Shown piece by piece: positions 18,598 through 27,453 of a stretch of 40,354 nt of DNA (position 1 is the stretch's first letter; each line of letters opens with the position of its first letter). The notes beneath the pieces are model-generated. The model saw only the letters and a program-made list of their open reading frames with translations. It was not told the origin of the DNA and searched no databases. Origin of the DNA: Streptomyces carpinensis (lineage in GTDB: Bacteria > Actinomycetota > Actinomycetes > Streptomycetales > Streptomycetaceae); assembly GCF_002154505.1 (NCBI RefSeq), contig NZ_MUBM01000014.1:1-40354 (forward strand), written 5' to 3'. Made by a program: the position numbers and the translations under genes.

Positions 18598-19527
18598 TTG
18601 GTCAGCCTCCCCGCCGCTGCCACTGGTCCCACCGGCCCCATCGGAGCCACCGGTGCCACCAGCGCCCCCGGAGCTGCCGCCCGCCCCAGCTGATCCCCCC
18701 ACACCTCTGAAGCCGCTCATGGTCCCGTACCCGTACCCGCGGCGCGCCCTGACCGCCGCCGCGTAGGCCGCCAGACCGAGCACCAGGCCGGCGCCCGCGC
18801 CGAAACACAGGATCGGGACCAGTTCCCGCAGGCCCGCCACCGAGTGCGGCCCGGCCCAGGACTGCACGACCCGCTGCACCGCTCCGGCCGTCGTGCATCC
18901 ACCGACGACCGCCACGGCCCACCACCGGTCGCGTGGTGCAAGTACGGGCGCCCCGGCCGGCTCGCCCGCCGGTGCCCGCCGCAGCGCACGGACGACGAAG
19001 AGCGCGATGACGACCGCGGCCACCGCCGAGCCGACGTACTGCAGGTACCAGTAGAGGGGAGCGCCCACCAGCCTGCGGCCCAGCACCGGAAACAGCCGCA
19101 TCCCCCACCGGTCGAGATGGGTGAACGCGTCCCACACCACGTGCGTCAGCGCCCCCAGTACGGCGGAGACGTACCACCACAGCACCGAGGACGCTCCCAC
19201 GCGCGCGCGTGGCACCCCGCACCGGGTCAGCGCGGCCACTCGCCCCCGGTGCGCCCGCGGGAGCAGCGCGACGAGCGGCTCGCGAACCAGCAGCCACAGC
19301 CCCACCGACACCCAGGCGATCGGCACGTCGACGGTGAAGACCCCGGGGAAGGAGTGTGTGACACTGCCGAACTCCATCGCCCCGGGCAGGGCATTGGCAA
19401 CGTAATAGGTCATGTCGGGTGAGAAGGAGCCGGCCACGAGCACCGCCGGTACCAGTCGGCCCCGCCCCGTCCCGTCGCCGCGGACCGCGGGCAGTACGGC
19501 GGCCGCATGGCTCAGAGTGAACGGCAA
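18571..19527 (-). CDS. DUF4184 family integral membrane protein
   Basis: The 318-aa product begins MPFTLSHAAAVLP and contains SFSPDMTYYVANALPG, both hallmarks of DUF4184. About six membrane segments are visible, with HVVWDAFTHLDRWG between them. The His/Asp pairs in SHAA, SPDM and HVVWDAFTH resemble the metal-site pattern of the distantly related YdjM-type membrane hydrolases. The enzymatic role is unproven. The last 45 residues are a Gly/Ser low-complexity tail (GGSSGGAGGTGGSDGAGGT). The start codon is TTG at 19527, chosen because it encodes the canonical MPFTLSH start and has a G-rich sequence upstream. The gene end is tandemly duplicated downstream. Confidence 0.85.
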   Translation of the reverse strand: MPFTLSHAAAVLPAVRGDGTGRGRLVPAVLVAGSFSPDMTYYVANALPGAMEFGSVTHSFPGVFTVDVPIAWVSVGLWLLVREPLVALLPRAHRGRVAALTRCGVPRARVGASSVLWWYVSAVLGALTHVVWDAFTHLDRWGMRLFPVLGRRLVGAPLYWYLQYVGSAVAAVVIALFVVRALRRAPAGEPAGAPVLAPRDRWWAVAVVGGCTTAGAVQRVVQSWAGPHSVAGLRELVPILCFGAGAGLVLGLAAYAAAVRARRGYGYGTMSGFRGVGGSAGAGGSSGGAGGTGGSDGAGGTSGSGGEADQPGVPVRSD

Positions 19528-19807
19528 CTGGCCCCCCGGGAAACGTGTCGAACCGGGCCGGCGGCCCGCTGATCACCGTGTCCAGTATGCGGGACACGTC
19601 ACAGGTGCGCCCCACTCGGCGTACATGGCCAACCGGTGAAAACCGGGCACGAACGACTCCCGAGAGAAGGGAAGTTGTCGTAGGGTCACCTGGGTCGTAC
19701 ATCCGAGGAGTTCCACAAGGGCAACCAGTACCGCGGGTCAACCGTCACAACAGGGCGAACAGACAGGGCAGACGGACGCTCGGGCGTCCACGGGAGGGGT
19801 TCACTCC

Positions 19808-21568
19808 ATGGCGGCGCATTTCGGCAGGAGGCTCTACAAGGGGGCGGCTACCACCGCCGTGGCCGCGGCAGCGGTCGCGGCTCTCACCGCCTCCCAGGCT
19901 CCCGGGGTGACGGTGGACGACCAGGGGAGACAGACCGCCACCGGTGCGGCGCCCACGCCCGACGTCAACGCCGACGGTGACGGCGCCGCGACCGGAAACT
20001 CGCCGTACTACACGGACCTGCCCCCGCTCAACAGCCCCGACCCGGCGAACCCGGCGCCCACCGTGGGCACCCCGGCCTCCCGGACGCCGGCCGAGGCGGG
20101 CATACCCGCCACCGTCCTCGACGCCTACCGGAAGGCCGAGGCGGAACTGCGGGACACCAGGCCGGGCTGCAACCTGCCCTGGCAACTCCTCGCCGCCATC
20201 GGCAAGGTCGAGTCCGGCCAGGCGCGCGGCGGCCGCGTCGACGAGAACGGCACGACGCTCTCGCCGATCCTCGGCCCGGTCCTCAACGGCAGCGGCTTCG
20301 CCCACATCAGCGACACCGACCACGGCGCCTACGACGGCGACACCACGTACGACCGTGCGATCGGCCCCATGCAGTTCATCCCGTCCACCTGGGCGTGGGC
20401 GGGCCGCGACGGCAACGGCGACGGCAAGAAGGACCCCAACAACGTCTACGACGCGGCCCTCGCCGCCGGCCACTACCTGTGCCGCAACGGCTGGGACCTG
20501 TCCGACGACGGCGACCTCCGCAGCGCGATCCTCAGCTACAACAACTCCCAGGACTACCTGAACACCGTGCTGTCCTGGCTGGAGTACTACCGCAAGGGCA
20601 CCCACTCGATCCCCGACGGCACCGGCACACTGCCGTCCGGACGCAGCGACGACAGCACCGGGACACATCCCGAGCCGTCGTCCCCGCCGAAGGCCACCCC
20701 CAAGCCCCACAAGCCGGGCAAGTCGAACAAGCCCAGCGAGGAGCCGGGCAAGCCGGGCGGCGGCAGCCCGAGCCCGACGCCGCCGTCCACGCCGACCCCG
20801 CCGTCCACGCCGACCCCGCCGCCGTCCACGCCCCCCACTCCCACCGACACCGTGGACCACCTGCAGGACGCGGGCACCGCCAAGCTCACCGCCATGGCCG
20901 GTGATGCGTTCACCGACAAGATCAGCACCCGCGCCGAGACGAAGGCCGGCAAGGCGGTCGCCAAGGTCAGGATCCGGTTCATGGTCCTCGGTGACACCGA
21001 CGCCACCTTCTCCGGCGGCGAGACGGTCGCCACGGTCGTCACCGACTCCTCGGGCGTGGCCGTCGCCCCGGCACTCCAGGCGGGCGAGAAGACGGGCGAC
21101 TTCACCGTCCGTGCCCTGGTCGTCGGTCGTACGGTCTCCGGCCTCGACTACAAGGCCACCGTCACCGAGCGCGCCGCCGACACCCTCACCCGCACCAGCG
21201 ACGCCCCGCCGACCTGCACCCCGGGTGGTGAGTTCGCCGATCAGGTCGAGGTCAGCGCCACCTACAAGGGCGCCGTCGCCGACAAGGTCGCGGCCACCGC
21301 CACCCTGATCAAGTCCACCGACGACCCCACCGAGAACGACAAGGGCCCCTACTTCAAGGACGCCGACGGCAAGCCCGTGCGCACCCTGAAGGACCTTCAG
21401 ACGGACGCCAAGGGCCTGCTGACGCTGCCGAAGCTGTACGCGGACGACACCACCGGCACCTTCCTGCTGCGCATCACCACCACCGGCGGCGCGACGCTGA
21501 CCGTGGAGCTGAAGGTGGCGGCGGCCGACACCTCGGCCGAACCGTCGCCCAGCCCCTCGGCCTCATAG
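19808..21568 (+). CDS. Secreted lytic murein transglycosylase with Pro-rich linker
   Basis: This 586-aa exported protein starts with a signal peptide (MAAHFGRRLYKGAATTAVAA ...ALTASQA). A catalytic SLT/MltB-type domain (about 95-265) has WQLLAAIGKVESGQ with the catalytic Glu, GPMQFIPSTW, and an EF-hand-like DGNGDGKKDPNNVYDAALAA. A Pro/Lys/Ser linker (about 290-350, PSTPTPPSTPTPPP repeats) leads to a C-terminal region of two beta-rich repeats (about 355-575) resembling Ig-like adhesion or carbohydrate-binding modules. It would cleave peptidoglycan glycan strands at the cell surface. The start is ATG at 19808, preceded by GGGAGGGG. TAGGGT at 19681-19686 is a possible -10. I looked for a ydaO (c-di-AMP) riboswitch in the 280-nt leader and did not find one. 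Confidence 0.88.
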   Translation: MAAHFGRRLYKGAATTAVAAAAVAALTASQAPGVTVDDQGRQTATGAAPTPDVNADGDGAATGNSPYYTDLPPLNSPDPANPAPTVGTPASRTPAEAGIPATVLDAYRKAEAELRDTRPGCNLPWQLLAAIGKVESGQARGGRVDENGTTLSPILGPVLNGSGFAHISDTDHGAYDGDTTYDRAIGPMQFIPSTWAWAGRDGNGDGKKDPNNVYDAALAAGHYLCRNGWDLSDDGDLRSAILSYNNSQDYLNTVLSWLEYYRKGTHSIPDGTGTLPSGRSDDSTGTHPEPSSPPKATPKPHKPGKSNKPSEEPGKPGGGSPSPTPPSTPTPPSTPTPPPSTPPTPTDTVDHLQDAGTAKLTAMAGDAFTDKISTRAETKAGKAVAKVRIRFMVLGDTDATFSGGETVATVVTDSSGVAVAPALQAGEKTGDFTVRALVVGRTVSGLDYKATVTERAADTLTRTSDAPPTCTPGGEFADQVEVSATYKGAVADKVAATATLIKSTDDPTENDKGPYFKDADGKPVRTLKDLQTDAKGLLTLPKLYADDTTGTFLLRITTTGGATLTVELKVAAADTSAEPSPSPSAS

Positions 21569-21621
21569 TCCACGGCCGCACCGGCGCACCGGTCGCGCGG
21601 CACCGGGCATACACGACCACA

Positions 21622-21649
21622 GCGCCCCTCCGTCTCCGCGGAGGGGCGC
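21622..21649. terminator. 11-bp terminator between transglycosylase and hrpB
   Basis: GCGCCCCTCCG (21622-21632), loop TCTCCG, and its exact complement (21639-21649) lie between two convergent genes, with TTCG after the stem. Confidence 0.8.
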
Positions 21650-21723
21650 CTTCGTCCGGCCCCGTCCGCTTTTGCCCCGCCCGCAGTCCCCACGCCCGCC
21701 CGACCGGGCCGGCCGGCCCGGCG

Positions 21724-24285
21724 TCAGGCCCGCCGCATCCGGGCGTTGGTGTGGCGGGTCGGCTCCGCGGTCGCCGGGTCCTCCGGCCAGGGGTGCTTCG
21801 GATACCGCCCGCGCAGCTCCGCCCGTACACCCCGGTAGCCGTCCCGCCAGAACGAGGCCAGGTCGGCGGTGACGGCCGCGGGCCGCCCGGCGGGGGAGAG
21901 CAGGTGCACGAGGACCGGCACCCCGGCCACCACCGGCGACTGCTGAAGCCCGAACATCTCCTGAAGCTTCACCGCCAGCACGGGCCGCTCGGGGTCGGCG
22001 TAGTCGACGCGGATCCTGGACCCGCTGGGCACGGTGATCCGCTCCGGGGCGAGCTCGTCCAGCCGGGCGGCCTCACCAGAGGCCCAGGGCAGCAGCCGGG
22101 CCAGCGCCTGCCCGGCGTCGATCCGGGCCAGGTCCGCGCGGCGGCGGGCCCTGCCGAGCTCCGGCTCCAGCCACTCCGCCACGCGCGCGTGCAGCGCCTC
22201 GTCCCGGACGTCGGGCCACGGCTCCCCGAGATGCCGGTGCAGGAACGCGAGCCGCCGGCGCAGCACCTCCGCGTCCGGCGACCACCGCAGCAGCCCGAAC
22301 CCCTCCTGCCGCAGGCCGTCGAGCAGCGCGTCCCGTACGCGACCGGGGTCCGGGTCGGGGAGGGGGCGGACCGTCAGCTCCACCGCCCCCAACCGCTCGA
22401 CGCTCCTGGCCACGACGTCCCCGCCGGCCCAGCGGACCTCCTCGCGCCGCTCGTGCAGCGCCCCGGCCGCGAGCCGTGCGACGTCCTCACCGACGGCCGC
22501 GGCGAGTTGCACGCGCGCGTGCCCCCTGCCGAGCGGCCGGTCGGCCACGGCCACGGCGATCCAGGGCGCTCCTCGCAGGGCCGACCCCTCGGGCAGTTCG
22601 GCCCGCGTACCCGAGGCCATGAGATACGACCCCCCGTCGAGCCTGGCGACCCGCTCGGGAAAGGCGAGGGCGGCGACGAGCCCGGCGACGCCGTCCTCCC
22701 CGGCGCCCGGCCGGCGCCCGCTACGAGGTCCCGCCCCGGCGTCCGCCGGCGCCGAAGCCTCACGGGCGGGCGGGTCGGAGACCGCCGCCGCGGCGGCCCG
22801 CAGCCGCCGGACCTCCGCACGCCACCGCGACGCGTACGCGTCACCTCCCCGCCGGGCACTGCGCAACGCGGCGGCGAGATCGTCGCCGTACTCCCGCGGT
22901 ACCTCCTCGCTGAGCAGCGCGACCACCTCCGCCACCCGTTCCGCCCCGCCGGAGGCGGTCGCGTCGAGCAGGGCCCGCCCCAGCCGCGGATGCACCCCCA
23001 GTCGCGCCAGCCGCAGCCCCCGCCGTGTGGCCCGCCCCGAAGAGTCCACCGCTCCCACGGCCGTCAGCACGTCCCGCGCCGCCGCCATCGCGCCGTCCGG
23101 CGGCGGATCGAGCAACGCCAGCCCGGAGGCGTCCGGATCGCCCCAGCAAGCCGCCTGAAGGGCGAACGCGGTCAGGTCGGCCACCTGGATCTCCGGAGCG
23201 GGGAAACGCGGCAGACGGCCGTCCTCGGCCTCCGCCCAGCACCGGTACACCGTGCCCGGCGCCTCGCGCCCGGCACGGCCCGCCCGCTGCCGCCCGGCCG
23301 CCTGCGAGGCCCGTACCGTCGCGAGCGCGCTCAACCCGCGCGCGTGGTCCACGCGCGGCTCCCGCGCGAGCCCCGAGTCGACGACCACCCGCACCCCGGG
23401 CACCGTCAGCGACGACTCCGCCACGGAGGTGGCGAGCACCACCCGGCGCCGCCGCCCCGGCGCCAGCACTGCGTCCTGCACGGCCGCCGGCGCCCGCCCG
23501 TGCACCTGGAGCACCTCCACGTCACCGAGATCCCCCAGCTGCCCGGCGACCCGCGCGATCTCGCCCACGCCCGGCAGGAAGCACAGCACGTCCCCGTCCC
23601 GTTCGGCGAGCGCCCGCCGCACCACCGACGCCACGTGGGTCAGCAGCACGGGGTCCACCCGCACCCCGTGCGGCGGCCGTACCGGGCGCGCGGGCGGCGC
23701 CCACACCACCTCCACCGGATGCGACACGCCCTCGGCCTCGATCACCGCAGCGCCGCCCAGCAGCCGTGCCCAGCCCTCGGCGTCCGTGGTCGCCGACGCG
23801 GCGACCAGCCGCAGCTCCGGTCGCAGCGTCTCGCGTACGTCCCACAGGAACGCCGCCGCCGTGTCCGCGTCCAGATGCCGCTCGTGGCACTCGTCGAGCA
23901 CCACCACGTCCACACCCGCCAGCTCCTGATCGCGTTGGAGCCGCTGCAGCAGCACACCGGTCGTGACGACCTCCACGCGCGCGTGTCGCCCGACGACCCG
24001 CTCTCCGCGGACCGTGTAGCCGACGCTCCCGCCGGCCTGCTCGCCCAGCAGCCACGCCATCCGCCGCGCCGCCGCGCGCGCGGCGATCCGCCGGGGCTCC
24101 GCCACGACCACCCGCCGCGACGGCCCCTTGCCCAGCAGTCCGGCCAGCGCCAGCGGCACCAGGGTCGTCTTGCCGGTGCCGGGCGGGGCCACCAGAACGG
24201 CGGTTCCCCGCCCGTCGAGGGCGTCGTTCAGGCCGGGCAGGGCGCCGCGCACCGGCAGCGCGTCCAGGGCGTCGTAACGGATCAC
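21724..24285 (-). CDS. hrpB: ATP-dependent helicase HrpB
   Basis: This 853-aa DEAH/RHA-type helicase has Walker A APPGTGKT (33-40), motif Ia [16 protein letters not shown], motif II [8 protein letters not shown] (DECH variant), motif III [15 protein letters not shown], and motifs V and VI with [16 protein letters not shown] and [13 protein letters not shown]. A helicase-associated (HA2) region and the HrpB-specific C-terminal domain follow. The end [36 protein letters not shown] is, in parts ([19 protein letters not shown]), an HrpB signature. The start is GTG at 24285, giving [19 protein letters not shown], the usual N-terminus. Only a weak G-run precedes it. The role in actinomycetes is not established; E. 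coli HrpB is an RNA helicase of unclear function. Confidence 0.95.
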   Translation of the reverse strand: [853 protein letters not shown]

Positions 24286-24324
24286 GCCCCCAGTGTCGTA
24301 CGCCCTCCGGGGTCCTCCGGACGG

Positions 24325-24360
24325 CGCAGGGGCCCGCACGCGTGCGTGCGGGCCCCTGCG
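24325..24360 (-). terminator. 16-bp perfect hairpin downstream of methyltransferase gene
   Basis: CGCAGGGGCCCGCACG (24325-24340), loop CGTG, and its exact complement (24345-24360) lie between the methyltransferase stop and the hrpB start on the minus strand. It separates the two transcripts. Confidence 0.8.
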
Positions 24361-24382
24361 TCAGGTCGGCTCCGGTCCCGCC

Positions 24383-24442
24383 TCGGTCCGGCCCGCGGAC
24401 GTTCGGTCCGGCCGGCGGACGTTCAGTCCCGCTCGCAGACGA
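24383..24442. repeat. 20-bp tandem repeat, three copies, derived from a gene 3' end
   Basis: Units TCGGTCCGGCC(C/G)GCGGACGT at 24383-24402 and 24403-24422 differ at one position. The third unit, 24423-24442 (15 of 20 matching), is the last codons and stop of the methyltransferase gene. Confidence 0.75.
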
Positions 24443-25244
24443 AGATCGCCGTGCCCGGGATCAGGTGGCCCCGCAGCGGGGACCAGCCGCCCCACTCGGA
24501 GGTGTTCCAGTCGGGCCACTCCGGCTCGACCAGGTCCACCAGGCGGAAGCCCGACGCCACGACGTCACGGACCCGGTCGCCCACCGTGCGGTGGTGCTCG
24601 ACGTACACGGCGTGGCCGTCGTCGTCCTGCTCCACGTACGGCGTCCGGTCGAAGTAGGAGGCGGACACGCTCAGCCCCTCCGGGCCGGGCTCGTCGGGGA
24701 AGGCCCACCGGATCGGGTGCGTCACCGAGAAGACGAACCGGCCGCCCGGCCGGAGCACCCGGCGCACCTCCCGCAGCACCAGTCGCGGATCGGCGACGAA
24801 GGGCAGCGCGCCGTACGCCGAGCACGCCAGGTCGAAGGAGCCGTCCGCGAAGGGCAGGGCGCCCGCGTCGGCGCACACCAGAGGGAACGCTCCGCCGATC
24901 CGCAGCGCGTGCTGGAGCTGCCGGTGGGACAGGTCCAGGGCGACGGGGCGCGCGCCCTGGGCGGCCAGCCAGCGCGAGCACTGGGCCGCGCCGGCGCCGA
25001 TCTCCAGGGCGTCCTTGCCCTTGAGCTCCTCGGGCGGGCCGAGCAGCTCGGCCTCCACCTCGTCCAGTCCCTCGGGGCACCACACGAAGCGGTCGTCGCC
25101 GAGGAAGGTGCCGTGTTCGATCTGGTACTCGTCCGCGTTCCGGTCCCACCAGCCCCGGTTGGCCCGGGCGCTCTCGGTGACACCGGCCGCCCGGCGGGTG
25201 GCCTCCGGTTCGAACGGTTCGAACGGTGCTGGCTCTTGGATGAT
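24423..25244 (-). CDS. Class I SAM-dependent methyltransferase, no canonical start codon
   Basis: The methyltransferase core is clear: DALEIGAGAAQCSRWLA (motif I), ARPVALDLSHRQLQ, FDLACSAYGALPFV and LRPGGRFVFSVTHPIRWAF. The first possible canonical start, GTG at 25085, gives 220 aa but leaves out an in-frame upstream segment that reads as protein (ANRGWWDRNADEYQIEHGTF, then LGDDRF). From memory, homologues contain this segment near their N-terminus. Following that frame upstream gives IIQEPAPFEPFEP, preceded by GAGGGAG (25254-25248). No ATG, GTG or TTG occurs in frame there. ATC codons stand at 25244 and 25241, where the start is expected. Either AUC initiation, a start-codon mutation, or a sequencing error explains this. 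The substrate is unknown. The start assigned here is inference; 24423-25085 is the conservative extent. Confidence 0.65.
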   Translation of the reverse strand: MIQEPAPFEPFEPEATRRAAGVTESARANRGWWDRNADEYQIEHGTFLGDDRFVWCPEGLDEVEAELLGPPEELKGKDALEIGAGAAQCSRWLAAQGARPVALDLSHRQLQHALRIGGAFPLVCADAGALPFADGSFDLACSAYGALPFVADPRLVLREVRRVLRPGGRFVFSVTHPIRWAFPDEPGPEGLSVSASYFDRTPYVEQDDDGHAVYVEHHRTVGDRVRDVVASGFRLVDLVEPEWPDWNTSEWGGWSPLRGHLIPGTAIFVCERD

Positions 25245-25385
25245 CGGCTCCCTCGTCGTACTCTTCCGTCCAACCCGCCCCGGTGTACGCGCCGGCGGAG
25301 GGACATCCTGGTGTCGGCGTGGCCTCGGGAGACAGGTTTTCCGCCGGATATGCGGCGATACGCCCCGGGTGGGCGGCTTCGCGCA

Positions 25386-25414
25386 TTGACCCTGCCCGGC
25401 TGCCCCCGTATGCT
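25386..25414 (+). promoter_or_regulatory. Housekeeping promoter of rpsA
   Basis: TTGACC (25386-25391) and TATGCT (25409-25414) are separated by exactly 17 bp, close to the HrdB consensus. The predicted transcription start is about 25421, giving a leader of about 190 nt. Confidence 0.75.
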
Positions 25415-25420
25415 ACAAGT

Positions 25421-25612
25421 TGCGCTGCGGGCCTGCGCACCTCAGACGTAGCAGGCTGCGCTCGCATCTGTTGTATGTCCCCTCGGTTCTCGAGGCGCCA
25501 CAAGCGGTTTTGTGTGGCGCTTCCTTGGCTGTCCGGCTTCTGCAGAGCGAAACGGGCTCCCGGCGTAAGCAGTACCTACGACTTCAATGTCCGTACCGGA
25601 GCCCTTTCCCAC
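25421..25612 (+). promoter_or_regulatory. Long structured leader of rpsA
   Basis: This is the non-coding 5' UTR between the promoter and the ATG. Two adjacent hairpins are visible: CCTCG/CGAGG with a 5-nt loop (25481-25495), and GCGC-CACAA/TTGTG-GCGC with a 2-nt bulge (25495-25520). Ribosomal protein S1 is autoregulated through its leader in other bacteria, so the same may hold here. The only Shine-Dalgarno-like GGAG (25598-25601) is 11 nt from the ATG, longer than usual. Confidence 0.4.
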
Positions 25613-27103
25613 ATGACGAGCAGCACCGAGACCACCGCCACCACCCCGCAGGTAGCGGTCAACGACATCGGTAACGAGGAAGCCTTCCTCGCAGCGATCG
25701 ACGAGACGATCAAGTACTTCAACGACGGCGACATCGTCGACGGCGTCATCGTGAAGGTCGACCGGGACGAGGTCCTGCTCGACATCGGTTACAAGACCGA
25801 AGGTGTCATCCCGAGCCGCGAGCTCTCGATCAAGCACGACGTCGACCCGAACGAGGTCGTCGCCGTCGGCGACGAGATCGAGGCCCTGGTCCTCCAGAAG
25901 GAGGACAAGGAAGGCCGCCTGATCCTCTCGAAGAAGCGCGCCCAGTACGAGCGTGCCTGGGGCACCATCGAGAAGATCAAGGAAGAGGACGGCATCGTCA
26001 CCGGTACCGTCATCGAGGTCGTCAAGGGTGGCCTCATCCTCGACATCGGCCTGCGTGGCTTCCTTCCGGCCTCCCTGGTCGAGATGCGCCGTGTCCGCGA
26101 CCTCCAGCCGTACGTCGGCAAGGAGCTCGAGGCCAAGATCATCGAGCTGGACAAGAACCGCAACAACGTGGTCCTGTCCCGTCGTGCCTGGCTGGAGCAG
26201 ACCCAGTCCGAGGTCCGCCAGACGTTCCTCACGACCCTGCAGAAGGGTCAGGTCCGCTCCGGTGTGGTCTCCTCGATCGTCAACTTCGGTGCCTTCGTGG
26301 ACCTGGGTGGCGTCGACGGTCTGGTCCACGTCTCCGAGCTGTCCTGGAAGCACATCGACCACCCCTCCGAGGTCGTCGAGGTCGGCCAGGAGGTCACCGT
26401 CGAGGTCCTCGACGTCGACATGGACCGCGAGCGCGTCTCCCTGTCGCTGAAGGCGACCCAGGAAGACCCGTGGCAGCAGTTCGCCCGCACCCACCAGATC
26501 GGCCAGGTCGTGCCCGGCAAGGTCACGAAGCTGGTTCCGTTCGGTGCGTTCGTCCGCGTGGACGAGGGCATCGAGGGTCTGGTCCACATCTCCGAGCTGG
26601 CCGAGCGCCACGTGGAGATCCCGGAGCAGGTCGTCCAGGTCAACGACGAGATCTTCGTCAAGGTCATCGACATCGACCTCGAGCGTCGCCGCATCAGCCT
26701 CTCGCTGAAGCAGGCCAACGAGTCCTTCGGTGCCGACCCGACGGCGGTCGAGTTCGACCCGACCCTGTACGGCATGGCCGCGTCCTACGACGACCAGGGC
26801 AACTACATCTACCCCGAGGGCTTCGACCCGGAGACCAACGACTGGCTGCCGGGCTACGAGAAGCAGCGCGAGGAGTGGGAGCGCCAGTACGCCGAGGCGC
26901 AGGCCCGCTTCGAGCAGCACCAGGCGCAGGTCATCAAGTCCCGCGAGGCGGACGCCGCTGCCGCCGCCGAGGGTGGCGAGGCCGCCGCTCCGGCCGCGTC
27001 CGGCGGTTCGTACTCCTCCGAGGGCGGCGACAGCTCCGGCGCGCTGGCGTCGGACGAGGCGCTGGCCGCCCTGCGCGAGAAGCTGGCCGGCGGCCAGAGC
27101 TGA
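25613..27103 (+). CDS. rpsA: 30S ribosomal protein S1
   Basis: This 496-aa protein binds mRNA on the small ribosomal subunit. Four S1 (OB-fold) repeats are visible: about 37-105 (GDIVDGVIVKVDRDEVLLDI), 120-190 (GIVTGTVIEVVKGGLILDIG), 205-280 (GVVSSIVNFGAFVDLGG) and 292-365 (GKVTKLVPFGAFVRVDEG). A Gln/Glu-rich coiled region and an Ala/Gly/Ser tail follow, as in actinobacterial S1 with four rather than six repeats. The start is ATG at 25613 (MTSSTETTATTPQ). An open frame extends 110 codons upstream but runs through the promoter and leader. The last repeats, 3 and 4, carry the well conserved FGAFV and GLVHxSEL motifs. Confidence 0.97.
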   Translation: MTSSTETTATTPQVAVNDIGNEEAFLAAIDETIKYFNDGDIVDGVIVKVDRDEVLLDIGYKTEGVIPSRELSIKHDVDPNEVVAVGDEIEALVLQKEDKEGRLILSKKRAQYERAWGTIEKIKEEDGIVTGTVIEVVKGGLILDIGLRGFLPASLVEMRRVRDLQPYVGKELEAKIIELDKNRNNVVLSRRAWLEQTQSEVRQTFLTTLQKGQVRSGVVSSIVNFGAFVDLGGVDGLVHVSELSWKHIDHPSEVVEVGQEVTVEVLDVDMDRERVSLSLKATQEDPWQQFARTHQIGQVVPGKVTKLVPFGAFVRVDEGIEGLVHISELAERHVEIPEQVVQVNDEIFVKVIDIDLERRRISLSLKQANESFGADPTAVEFDPTLYGMAASYDDQGNYIYPEGFDPETNDWLPGYEKQREEWERQYAEAQARFEQHQAQVIKSREADAAAAAEGGEAAAPAASGGSYSSEGGDSSGALASDEALAALREKLAGGQS

Positions 27104-27131
27104 CCGCTCACCGCTAGGCACTAGCCGATAG

Positions 27132-27172
27132 CTGCGGCCCGTACCCCCGCTCCTTGGGGGTACGGGCCGCAG
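27132..27172 (+). terminator. Strong terminator of rpsA
   Basis: A perfect 17-bp stem (CTGCGGCCCGTACCCCC at 27132-27148, complement 27156-27172) with a 7-nt loop GCTCCTT lies 28 nt after the stop. The rest of the gap to 27453 holds no gene that I can support and no clear promoter. Confidence 0.9.
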
Positions 27173-27453
27173 TCGTGTGCCGCGCGAGTGGACCTCCCGG
27201 GGGGCATGTCTGGCACCCCTTGCGGTGGCATACCTTCCGCAGCCCCGGCCGGACTGCCAGCCGTGCGTCCTGGTGGAGGGCCGCTCTTTGTTCCTGTAGG
27301 TGAACGATGAGCACTCACGTGGACGGCGGGTTGCTCCGAGAGGGTGGGAGCAGGGCATGTTCGCGTCAAGCTTGCGGCGATGTGGGCGAGTTGGGGAATG
27401 CCTGGGTCGCGTGTCTCGTTGTGAACCTACGAACACGAGGAGGGGCGGTCACA

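Noticed and set aside
19528..19807. Possible ydaO/c-di-AMP riboswitch before the lytic transglycosylase
   Set aside because: Such riboswitches precede wall hydrolase genes in actinomycetes, but the conserved elements I know are not visible here.
21751..24657. A 968-codon plus-strand open frame opposite hrpB
   Set aside because: Arg/Pro/His-rich mirror of the helicase gene with no recognisable motif.
25283..25612. N-terminal extension of ribosomal protein S1
   Set aside because: It crosses a consensus promoter and leader and does not resemble S1.
27307..27453. N-terminal extension of the PAC2 protein
   Set aside because: Poor coding bias, and a strong ribosome binding site directly precedes GTG 27454.
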